Shown one piece after another: positions 7,202-13,719 of a stretch of 14,303 nt of DNA. Every line of letters begins with the position of its first letter. Positions within the stretch are counted from its first letter, which is position 1. The notes under the pieces were generated by a model that had not been told where the DNA came from, ran no database searches, and saw only the letters and a program-made list of their open reading frames with translations. This DNA is from CAZTZY01 sp964617765 (GTDB taxonomy: Bacteria; Pseudomonadota; Gammaproteobacteria; Pseudomonadales; DT-91): the NCBI GenBank assembly GCA_964617765.1, contig CAZTZY010000075.1, positions 1-14,303 of the forward strand. Reading direction: 5' to 3'. The position numbers and the translations under genes are program-made.

Positions 7202-7896
7202 TTTTCAAGCTGCCCCAGGTTGGCATGTAGCACAGAACCATTAATCACCGGATGGTTATGCGCAAACCAGATCAATTCAGCAATTTCGTTAGGTTCAATC
7301 AGGCGGTTCATGCCATTGTTGCCGCCTACCTGTAAACGCACGTCAGTATCAGGAATATGGCTGCGTAGCATATCGGTATCGGTAAAGCCCGGGCAAATGC
7401 AGGCAGTATGAATTTGCTTGCCAGCCAGATCCTGGCAAGTGGAACGCATCATGCCCACCATGGCGTGTTTGCTAACAATATAACTATAGGCATTGGGCAC
7501 CGCTTTTTCCGAAAGGGTAGAACCAATATAAATAACACTCGAATTTTCCGGCAGTTGCGGCAAAACTCCCTGGTTAATCAGGCTGGGTGCCAGGATATTT
7601 ACCGCCAGGCTCATTTTCAGGTTATCAATATCACAATCATCGGCACTGTCACTGCTGATGCGGCAGGCATTGTGTATCAGGCAAACCTGCGAGGCTTTTT
7701 CAAGATAGGTATCGAGTATATCCAGCGCATCACCAATTTTGGATTCCTGTGCCAGATTGCAGGGTATATCGATAATCTGGTCATTGTCCGTTTTACGGCG
7801 CGAAATATTAATGACGGTAAAGTCTTTTTGTAGGAATAATTCAGCAGTGGCAAGCCCGATACCCGAGCTGGCGCCTGTAATAATGGCAAGTTTCAT
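7198..7896 (-). CDS. Short-chain dehydrogenase/reductase
   Basis: This is a classical SDR oxidoreductase of 232 residues using NAD(P)H. The Rossmann motif TGASSGIG is at 7-14. N100, S126 and the Y139-x3-K143 pair (YIVSK) complete the catalytic tetrad. CPGFTDTDM follows, where the family usually has a PG motif. R33-R34 after the second strand suggest NADP(H) preference. The usual NNAG is altered to HNAC. Substrate is not determinable; sepiapterin- or benzil-reductase-like SDRs are of similar size. AAGGGA lies nine bases before the ATG. The stop overlaps the yqhD start, so the two reductases are probably made together and may act in carbonyl detoxification. Confidence 0.9.
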   Translation of the reverse strand: MKLAIITGASSGIGLATAELFLQKDFTVINISRRKTDNDQIIDIPCNLAQESKIGDALDILDTYLEKASQVCLIHNACRISSDSADDCDIDNLKMSLAVNILAPSLINQGVLPQLPENSSVIYIGSTLSEKAVPNAYSYIVSKHAMVGMMRSTCQDLAGKQIHTACICPGFTDTDMLRSHIPDTDVRLQVGGNNGMNRLIEPNEIAELIWFAHNHPVINGSVLHANLGQLEK

Positions 7897-8041
7897 GATG
7901 TGTCCCTTTATATGTCATTTAATATGAAAGCCCTAGCTTAGCTTGATGCGTTGAAACTGCAAGCTTTGGTGCATTCAGCAAAATTGCCGAAGATTACATT
8001 ATTAATAAAAAGTTAATGGTTTTCTGGCTTTTGTTCATTTA

Positions 8042-8071
8042 TTGACTATATTTTTTAAAAGAACTTTTAAA
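8042..8071 (+). promoter_or_regulatory. Promoter region with an 18-bp dyad upstream of the outer-membrane protein gene
   Basis: TTTAAAAG (8054-8061), AA, CTTTTAAA (8064-8071) form a perfect dyad with 8-bp arms. A TTGACT -35-like hexamer at 8042-8047 stands 17 bases before TTTTAA (8065-8070), so the dyad would cover a weak -10. The AT-only character means it could be chance, a regulator site, or a promoter element. The rest of the 221-bp divergent region (7897-8117) shows no clear structure; promoters for both flanking operons must lie there. Confidence 0.35.
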
Positions 8072-8117
8072 CCCTAATAAATAAATGGGTATTGGTAACA
8101 GTCAGAAGGAGCATTGC

Positions 8118-9257
8118 ATGCATCATGACATCATCCGGAAGTGGATAAAAACGATGACTATGGTTCTTATTTCAACTAACAGTATGGCTATGGATTTTGC
8201 AGTCAATGGCTTTTTAACGGTCGCTGGTGGTTCTGTAATTGATAGCGAGAAAAACTTTCCGGCCTATCTCGATTATGAGTGCCCTTGTTTTATTACTGAT
8301 TATAACCAGGGTGGTGTTTATGAAGAGGGTGATGGCTTTACACTATTGCGTGAATCTCGTATCGGTTTACAAGGTATAGCTGCCATTACGCCTGATTTAT
8401 CCTTCACTACCCAGGCCGTCATGCGCGCTATCGACCAGGATATTACCCTCGAATGGGCATATTTAACCTACAGTTTTAATGACAACTGGTCGGCTAATTT
8501 CGGGCGCAAACGTTTACCTATCTATTTCTATTCCGAATTCCAGGATATTGGCAGGGCATACATGTTTGTACGGCCACCACAAACATTGTATGGCTGGGAG
8601 GTCAGTAATTTTAATGGTGTAAACCTGAATTACCAAACAGCTTGGGATGAAACATCCATGAATGTGTCCCTGTTTGGCGGCGAAGAAGAAGTAAAAGATT
8701 CAGAATATGCAAAAATTTATGACACAGTTACACAGAATTCAAAATGGGAAAACATTGGTGGTTTGACAGTAGAGTTCAATTACGATTGGCTAACCACGCG
8801 GTTTATCTACCTGCAATCCGACAACTACCTAACCGACAATGATGGAGTTTATCCCGAGCTAGATAAGTATGGCGCTAATCCGTTACAACAAGTGATTTCC
8901 GGTTTGGCATTCAACGCCGATTTCGGAAACTGGTTTTTACTCTCTGAATACAACCTGAATGATCGTGAGTTGAAAGAGGAGGGCCTCAGTTACAAAGCCA
9001 CCAATTATACCCTCGGTGCAGGGTGGCGGCTGGATGAATGGACTCCTTTTATTAACTATTCAAGCTACTGGGAAAAAAGCGGTGATGAAAGCGTTTATCT
9101 GCCAGAACGATATACAGATTTGTCATTCACTTTACGGTATGACATAGATGAAATGTCAGATATCAAGATACAGCTGGATAAATTGAAGGATAAATCCAAA
9201 TTTGATTTTGTAGGTGATACAACGGTTATTTCTTTTGCCTATGACCTGGTTTTTTAG
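8118..9257 (+). CDS. Outer-membrane beta-barrel protein, porin-like
   Basis: I do not recognise a named gene, but the protein looks like an outer-membrane barrel. I chose ATG 8118 because AGAAGGAG (8104-8111) is six bases upstream; an open frame continues to 8085 but that ATG has no such site. This gives 379 residues. The first 25 or so form a signal peptide with basic residues, a short hydrophobic stretch and STNSMA before the predicted cleavage. The rest is rich in aromatic residues and in alternating patterns such as NFGRKRLPIYFYS, FNYDWLTTRFIYLQ and YTLGAGWRLDEWTPFINY. It ends in Phe (FAYDLVF), the typical barrel C-terminus. The next gene, a periplasmic PstS-like protein, starts 10 bases later, suggesting that the two cooperate in anion uptake or sensing. 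Confidence 0.8.
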   Translation: MHHDIIRKWIKTMTMVLISTNSMAMDFAVNGFLTVAGGSVIDSEKNFPAYLDYECPCFITDYNQGGVYEEGDGFTLLRESRIGLQGIAAITPDLSFTTQAVMRAIDQDITLEWAYLTYSFNDNWSANFGRKRLPIYFYSEFQDIGRAYMFVRPPQTLYGWEVSNFNGVNLNYQTAWDETSMNVSLFGGEEEVKDSEYAKIYDTVTQNSKWENIGGLTVEFNYDWLTTRFIYLQSDNYLTDNDGVYPELDKYGANPLQQVISGLAFNADFGNWFLLSEYNLNDRELKEEGLSYKATNYTLGAGWRLDEWTPFINYSSYWEKSGDESVYLPERYTDLSFTLRYDIDEMSDIKIQLDKLKDKSKFDFVGDTTVISFAYDLVF

Positions 9258-9267
9258 GAGAACGACA

Positions 9268-9708
9268 ATGATATTAATAGTCAGTAAAAAAATCATGTTA
9301 ACACCTAAAAAACTTTTTGCCACAATGTTATTGGTGTTGAGTATGGCTGGTTATGCTGATGTGGTAGCTATTATTCATCCTGATAATGATAATGTGCTCG
9401 ATAAAACCATCATCAAACAAATCTTCATGGGCAGGATCAAACAGTTTCCCAATGGTGAAAAGGCAGTGCCGATTGAAATTTCCTCTGGGCCATTAAGGTC
9501 TGAATTCATGCAAAAATATTTGGGCAAGCGTGATGCAGAAGTGCAATCCTATTGGTCAAGACAACTGTTTGCCGGTAAAGGCACGCCGCCTAAAGGTTAT
9601 GATAAAGAAGCCGATGTCAAAAAACTGGTGGCCGCTAATCCTAATGTGATTGGCTTTATCGATGCGAAGAATGTTGATGCCAGCGTAAAAGTGGTCAATT
9701 ACCCATAG
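9268..9708 (+). CDS. Short PstS-like periplasmic phosphate-binding-type protein
   Basis: AGGAG (9256-9260), overlapping the end of the previous gene, lies seven bases before ATG 9268, giving 146 residues; ATG 9298 is an alternative. A signal peptide (LFATMLLVLSMAGYA) precedes the mature start DVVAIIHP. The sequence has the features of PstS-like domain proteins: IFMGRIKQFPNGEKAVPIE, SGPLRSEFMQKYLGK, YWSRQLFAGKGTPP and NPNVIGFIDAKNVD. Full PstS is more than twice this length, so this is the short single-domain form found widely in gammaproteobacteria, often beside sensory or outer-membrane proteins. No ABC transporter genes are present. Binding of phosphate itself is inference from the family name and has not been shown here. 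Confidence 0.85.
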   Translation: MILIVSKKIMLTPKKLFATMLLVLSMAGYADVVAIIHPDNDNVLDKTIIKQIFMGRIKQFPNGEKAVPIEISSGPLRSEFMQKYLGKRDAEVQSYWSRQLFAGKGTPPKGYDKEADVKKLVAANPNVIGFIDAKNVDASVKVVNYP

Positions 9709-9800
9709 TTATTTTTCAATAGTGCAGGTATTTCCACGAGTAAAGGCAAGGATGCTTCTTTTAAAAACTAGTATTTTCTATTGGAAAGTGAAGCTGCTTT

Positions 9801-9836
9801 ATTAAGTATCAATACTGAATTAAGTATCAATACTGA
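9801..9836. repeat. Perfect 18-bp tandem duplication, each copy containing a dyad
   Basis: ATTAAGTATCAATACTGA occurs twice head to tail (9801-9818 and 9819-9836) with no mismatch. Each copy contains AGTAT-CA-ATACT, a short inverted repeat. It lies about 90 bases after the PstS-like gene. It is not followed by a clean terminator, although a T7 run occurs near 9855. The bases around it (9709-9950) show no gene. Confidence 0.85.
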
Positions 9837-9950
9837 ATTTCATGGCTATTGGGCTTTTTTTAAATTTTAAATGACTAATATTCCTCGTTAGAATTTTACT
9901 CTGACCCGAATGGCACTTATTTACGCAAAAAAGTTGGGCGAGATTTAGTC

Positions 9951-10054
9951 TCTCCTGTAAAGCAGGGGAGATGTCGCGCTAGCGACAGATGGGTAAATAC
10001 CGGTAAATAACCCCTCCGGCACTTCGTGCCACCTCCCCTATTTCATAGTGGAGG
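9951..10054. repeat. REP/MITE-like element built of nested hairpins
   Basis: Five inverted repeats follow each other. (1) TCTCCTG / CAGGGGAGA (9951-9971) pairs with a two-base bulge. (2) GTCGC-GCTA-GCGAC is at 9973-9986. (3) GGGT / ACCC encloses a TACCGGTA palindrome (9991-10013). (4) GGCAC-TTC-GTGCC is at 10018-10030. (5) CCTCCCCTA-TTTCA-TAGTGGAGG (10032-10054) has one mismatch. In addition AGGGGAGATG (9964-9973) pairs with CACCTCCCCT (10030-10039) with one mismatch, enclosing hairpins 2-4. This compact, intergenic, GC-rich architecture resembles REP/BIME or small non-autonomous elements mobilised by Y1 transposases. No transposase is in the window. The upstream TTTACTCTGACCC (9897-9907 region) recalls sequences seen beside such transposases, from memory only. 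Confidence 0.6.
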
Positions 10055-10374
10055 CTAGAAAGATAAACCAAGAATTGCAAATGACGGGTTTANNNNNNNN
10101 NNNNNNNNNNNNNNNNNNNNNNNNNNNNNNNNNNNNNNNNNNNNNNNNNNNNNNNNNNNNNNNNNNNNNNNNNNNNNNNNNNNNNNNNNNNNCATAGTGG
10201 AGGCTAGAAAGATAAACCAAGAATTGCAAATGACGGGTTTAAGAATTCCAAAACCAGTTCTGGTCGAAGCAGAACACCTCTATTTCATAGTGGAGGCTAG
10301 AAAGATAAACCAAGAATTGCAAATGACGGGTTTAAGAATTTCAAAACCAGTTCTGGTCGAAGCAGAACACCTCT
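10044..10374. repeat. Tandem array of a 93-bp unit, interrupted by the assembly gap
   Basis: Units begin CATAGTGGAGGCTAGAAAG at 10044, 10193 and 10286. The last two are exactly 93 bases apart and differ at one base (C10248 versus T10341). The first is identical over its 49 visible bases, then enters the N run. The third ends at 10374 after 89 bases. Each unit contains ACCAG-TT-CTGGT and the overlapping GTTCTG-7-CAGAAC inverted repeats. One forward frame is open through all copies (31 codons per unit), but it has no credible start signal. The distance from first to second copy (149) is not a multiple of 93, as expected if the N run is a placeholder. The true copy number is unknown and may be large. 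Confidence 0.9.
10093..10192. other. Assembly gap of exactly 100 N
   Basis: One hundred consecutive N sit inside the 93-bp array. A round 100 is the usual placeholder for a gap of unknown length, so distances across it are not reliable. The gap is most simply explained by short reads failing to span the tandem repeats. Confidence 0.97.
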
Positions 10375-10446
10375 TAACCTTTACCAATAATCAATTGCGT
10401 TAGAAACATCGCTATTTTCGCTGCCCATTCCTCCAGCCCCACATAT

Positions 10447-11130
10447 TTACAACTTCGCCAGCTGTGACAACAGAAAATCCGTCAACATGCGAGCCAGTCG
10501 TCCTGCCATGTTGTCGCTCATGGGGTAAAGATCATCGGGTTTTTCGCCACCTTCCAGTTCGGCACTGCGGGCCAGTTGCGGGCCAGCCACTACCGTATAA
10601 AGCATGGCGCCGGCCACCGCGTTGCGCAGCAGGGTGGTGTGCAACAGCACTTCGCTAATGCGGCTGTCGTTGAAGCGTTTTTCGTTTACCACAGAAGGGA
10701 AAAAGTTCAGGTGCAACCATTGCAGGCGTTCGGTTTTTTGCGAGCCTTCGCTCAGTAGTATTTGCCCGTATTCCGGAATGTCGCGCAGGGCCTGGATAAA
10801 GGCAGTCATCTGCTGGTAAATCATTTCTTCATCATTACTGGCCTTGGGCAATTTGGCTGCGTAATCGCGCTGGCGCTGGTCGAAGTTTTTCATCAACCGG
10901 GTAGCGGCGGCTTCCCATAACTGGTCTTTGGAGCCGAAGTGGTACATCACCAGCGAATGTTTCACATCGGCTGCGGCGGCTATTTGCTGAATCGATACGC
11001 TGTCATAGCCACGCGCAAAAAGGGGAATGGCGGCTTCAATAATGGCAGTTTTTACCCGGTCGGCCTGCTGTGCCCTTGGTGTGCCGGGCGCTTTTTGCTG
11101 GGCGAGAGGCATAGGCTTTTCTGCTTGCAT
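10447..11130 (-). CDS. TetR/AcrR-family transcriptional regulator
   Basis: This probable repressor of the divergent oxygenase operon also likely represses itself. The product is 227 residues with a loose N-terminal tail of about 25 residues. It has the TetR DNA-binding domain: RVKTAIIEAAIPLFARGYDS, then the helix-turn-helix VSIQQIAAAADVKHSLVMYHFGSKDQLWEAA. The C-terminal ligand-binding half is variable, as usual, so the inducer cannot be read. GGGGA lies about six bases before ATG 11130; Met7 (11112) is an alternative start. The two palindromes in the adjacent intergenic region match the size and symmetry expected of TetR operators. Hydroxylase and P450 neighbours suggest that it senses a lipid or hydrophobic compound. 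Confidence 0.93.
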   Translation of the reverse strand: MQAEKPMPLAQQKAPGTPRAQQADRVKTAIIEAAIPLFARGYDSVSIQQIAAAADVKHSLVMYHFGSKDQLWEAAATRLMKNFDQRQRDYAAKLPKASNDEEMIYQQMTAFIQALRDIPEYGQILLSEGSQKTERLQWLHLNFFPSVVNEKRFNDSRISEVLLHTTLLRNAVAGAMLYTVVAGPQLARSAELEGGEKPDDLYPMSDNMAGRLARMLTDFLLSQLAKL

Positions 11131-11170
11131 GGTATTCCCCGGTTATTTGAGCCAGCTACTAATAAATCAG

Positions 11171-11224
11171 TTGACTGACTAAGTAGTCAGTAATATATTA
11201 ATCGCTGACTACTTAATCAGTCAA
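11171..11224. promoter_or_regulatory. Overlapping divergent promoters with twin TetR operators
   Basis: Two palindromes stand 30 bases apart centre to centre: CTGACTA-AG-TAGTCAG (11175-11190, perfect arms) and CTGACTA-CT-TAATCAG (11205-11220, one mismatch). They are also inverted copies of each other, 19 of 20 bases over 11171-11190 and 11205-11224. Rightwards, TTGACT (11171-11176), a 17-base spacer and TATATT (11194-11199) form a near-consensus sigma-70 promoter. Leftwards, TTGACT (11224-11219), an 18-base spacer and TAATAT (11200-11195) form a weaker one. The two -10 boxes overlap, and each operator fills one promoter's spacer. A bound repressor should therefore shut off both directions. 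Regulator identity is inferred from position. Confidence 0.85.
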
Positions 11225-11329
11225 TTTTTTGTGACGATTCTATTACGAAGTGCGGCTAACTGCTACCACCAGTAACAGGTAGAGATAAACAGGTTTCGCA
11301 GAGTTTTACCAAGAGTGGAGATAAAGCTG

Positions 11330-12610
11330 ATGAATACCAACACACAATCTGATATTTACTCGACTGAAACGTTGGCGGGTATGGGAAGAAAATGGTTTAA
11401 CCGTGAATTCCAGATCGATGAGAAATACCGGCCACTGGCCACCGGATTTATCTATAGCTTTGCGTTTTTGTATGCGCTCGGTTTTCCCGGCTGGATGCAA
11501 TATGTCGCCTATCTGGGGCCGGGTTTGGGTGACGACTGGAACATGGGGCCTTTCCTGCAATTGTTCCGTGATGCCTGGAATATGGCTGGCGGAGAGTGGT
11601 TTCATCCGCTATTCCTTGGCCTGGTTGTGCTGGTTGCAGCCAATATGGTCTTTACAGCCGCAGTGATAGTTTTTAGTTACACGATGTACCCCAAAATTAT
11701 GGGTAAATCCTATCCAATAACGATGTTGTTCACCTATTTTGGGCTGACCCTGGTATGTACTACCGGGATTGGGGTTATGTATCTGCTGATCGGGTTGTTT
11801 GCCACAGCAATGGGTTATGACCTGATAAGTGGCATCAACGCCATGGGCAGCCTGCTAAACCAGTTGCGTACATGGGCGCAACAAGTGCCAACACTGGTAG
11901 ACATGCCGGCCTGGATGGCATTTTTTGTGTTGAACATGGTCGGTGGTTTTTTTCATTACTGGTTTCATCGCTTGTCACACGAAAGCCGCTTACTGTGGCT
12001 GTTATTCCATCGCACCCACCATATGACGCCAGAACTGATACAACCTGCCACCCAGGCCGTGTTTAACAGCTTCCCGTTTTTTATCATTGCTGCTGTACCT
12101 TATGTGGTTATTTTTTCTGTGGTTGGCAAGCTGATCACATCTGAATCGCTGGTCACCTATCTGATCGTATTCAAGCTGTTTTCAGCGTTTGCCAATATGT
12201 GGAGCCACCAGACCGCGCTGTATGAATGGGCGCAGGGCAAATGGATCATTCGCTTACTGAGTACCATTACATCAGAAGGGGTTTATCATTATTTGCATCA
12301 TTCCAGAGATGCTGAGCACAATGAATCCCGCGGCAATCTGGTGAATATAGGTGGTGGTTTGTTTTTCTTCTGGGACAAGGTATTTGGCACTTACCGGCCT
12401 GTCACATCACATAGGCCCAATGTGGGTTTGCAAGGAATAGAGCCAGAAGCAATGACTACCAATCCACTGCGCCTGGCGTTTGCCGGTATATCGCAACTGG
12501 TTTATGAGCTGGTTGGCAATAAAGACTGGAAAGCCCGATTTCTGGTGTTAGTCGGCCCCAGTGATTATGTGCCGGCAGTTTCGCAAGATTTTGTTTTAAA
12601 ACATAAATAG
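11330..12610 (+). CDS. Fatty acid hydroxylase / sterol desaturase superfamily membrane protein
   Basis: Members are membrane di-iron enzymes that use O2 to hydroxylate, desaturate or cleave lipids. I chose ATG 11330 (426 residues) with GTGGAG nine bases upstream; GTG 11315 is the other option. Several hydrophobic segments occupy residues about 40-200 and 240-290. The histidine motifs are complete: HYWFH (209-213), HRLSH (213-217), HRTHH (227-231) and HYLHH (320-324), followed by HNESRGN and FWDKVFGTYRP, which are typical of the family. The substrate (sterol, fatty acid, alkylglycerol or carotenoid) cannot be told from motifs. It is the first gene after the TetR-controlled promoter, with a leader of about 120 bases. 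The propeller gene follows after 10 bases. Confidence 0.93.
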   Translation: MNTNTQSDIYSTETLAGMGRKWFNREFQIDEKYRPLATGFIYSFAFLYALGFPGWMQYVAYLGPGLGDDWNMGPFLQLFRDAWNMAGGEWFHPLFLGLVVLVAANMVFTAAVIVFSYTMYPKIMGKSYPITMLFTYFGLTLVCTTGIGVMYLLIGLFATAMGYDLISGINAMGSLLNQLRTWAQQVPTLVDMPAWMAFFVLNMVGGFFHYWFHRLSHESRLLWLLFHRTHHMTPELIQPATQAVFNSFPFFIIAAVPYVVIFSVVGKLITSESLVTYLIVFKLFSAFANMWSHQTALYEWAQGKWIIRLLSTITSEGVYHYLHHSRDAEHNESRGNLVNIGGGLFFFWDKVFGTYRPVTSHRPNVGLQGIEPEAMTTNPLRLAFAGISQLVYELVGNKDWKARFLVLVGPSDYVPAVSQDFVLKHK

Positions 12611-12620
12611 GTGTCAGGTT

Positions 12621-13676
12621 TTGAAAACACACACACTCTTCGCCAGGTTAAATGAAATCGGTAGCAACACCTTGATCGCCGGTACGCAGTTGCTGGCGAA
12701 AACTTCATTGATAAAAAGCCCTGATGATTCGGTTGGCACGGTAGGGGAAGGCGAATTCCGTTATCGCATTGACCGTCACTGGTGCCAGGCCAATCCTGCG
12801 GAATTGCCGGTGAATAACTGCCATGAAATGGTGATGGATAGCCAGCAGAGGCTTTACCTGCTGACGGATGATCCGCATAACAATGTCATCGTGCTCGATG
12901 TGCAGGGTAAGGTACTCAACAGCTGGACGCTGCATTCCACCGGCGCTCACGGGCTGACGCTGGTGCGTGAAGGTGATGAGGAATTCCTGTGGATATGCGA
13001 TCCTTACCAGGCCCGTGTAGTCAAAGCCACATTAAGTGGAAATGTTATCAAGGAATTGCCCGATGCCCATGCGCTGGGTATTTACCGTGATGGCCAACCG
13101 TACATGCCCACGCAAACGGCAGTAACCCCCAATGGCGATATTTATGTGGCCGATGGTTATGGTTCGCAGTATGTGCTGCAATTCAACGCTGCCGGTGAAT
13201 ACATTCGCCATTTTGGCGGTAAAAAGCCCGGTGATAGCCGCCTCGATTTTGCCCATGGCATTGCCATTGATAACCGCCGGGGTGCCGGTAACGAGATATT
13301 GCTGGTGACGTCACGCCGCCAATCGTGCATCAAACAGTTCAGCCTGAATGGCGAATATCTAGGGATAATTCCATTGCCGAGGGCTTACCCGTGCAGGCCG
13401 GTCATTGTTGGCAATCATATACTGGTTGGCCTATGCTGGTCGGGCGCGCATTTGAAGCCCAATTCCGGTTTTGTGATTATGCTGGATGCCGATAATCACG
13501 TTTGTGCAACGCTGGGCGGGCATGCTGAATATAACGACAATAATAAGTTGCTTGGCCTGGTGGCGGATTCCGTGTTCCACCATGTGCATGATGTGTGTGC
13601 CGATGCTGATGGCAATATTTATGTGTGCCAGTGGAATGCCGGAAAAATCTACCCATGGAAGCTGGTAAAAATTTAA
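12621..13676 (+). CDS. NHL-type six-bladed beta-propeller protein
   Basis: The 351 residues contain repeated propeller strands: NNCHEMVMDSQQRLYLLTDD, GAHGLTLV, then AVTPNGDIYVADGYGSQYVL, DFAHGIAIDNR and HDVCADADGNIYVCQWNAG. The HG/HD and D-x-x-G-N/D-I-Y-V pattern is that of NHL and peptidyl-alpha-hydroxyglycine lyase-like propellers; SMP-30-type lactonases are more distant alternatives. No clear signal peptide is present, so it is probably cytoplasmic. The start appears to be TTG 12621, because no ATG occurs before the conserved domain; AGGTG (12609-12613), overlapping the previous stop, is seven bases upstream. Its position between a lipid hydroxylase and a P450 suggests it acts on, or binds, an oxidised intermediate. 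I cannot assign a reaction. Confidence 0.85.
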   Translation: MKTHTLFARLNEIGSNTLIAGTQLLAKTSLIKSPDDSVGTVGEGEFRYRIDRHWCQANPAELPVNNCHEMVMDSQQRLYLLTDDPHNNVIVLDVQGKVLNSWTLHSTGAHGLTLVREGDEEFLWICDPYQARVVKATLSGNVIKELPDAHALGIYRDGQPYMPTQTAVTPNGDIYVADGYGSQYVLQFNAAGEYIRHFGGKKPGDSRLDFAHGIAIDNRRGAGNEILLVTSRRQSCIKQFSLNGEYLGIIPLPRAYPCRPVIVGNHILVGLCWSGAHLKPNSGFVIMLDADNHVCATLGGHAEYNDNNKLLGLVADSVFHHVHDVCADADGNIYVCQWNAGKIYPWKLVKI

Positions 13677-13719
13677 TCACTCAATAATGTTGGCCAGGTC
13701 ACTGTAAGAGGTACGCACC

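Noticed and set aside
7408..7833. Plus-strand frame of 141 codons opposite the SDR gene
   Set aside because: It is the shadow of a gene with intact Rossmann and YxxxK motifs.
9214..9267. Extended N-terminus for the PstS-like protein
   Set aside because: The extension overlaps the barrel gene and would bury the signal peptide; AGGAG seven bases before ATG 9268 fits much better.
10038..10229. Minus-strand open frame spanning the N run
   Set aside because: More than half of its codons are N, so its openness is an artefact of the gap.
10044..10374. CRISPR array
   Set aside because: The whole 93-bp period is repeated with no unique spacers, the unit is far too long for a CRISPR repeat, and no cas gene is present.
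10044..10374. Retron or reverse-transcriptase-associated repeat RNA
   Set aside because: The units are structured and repeated, but no reverse transcriptase or accessory gene is seen on either side.
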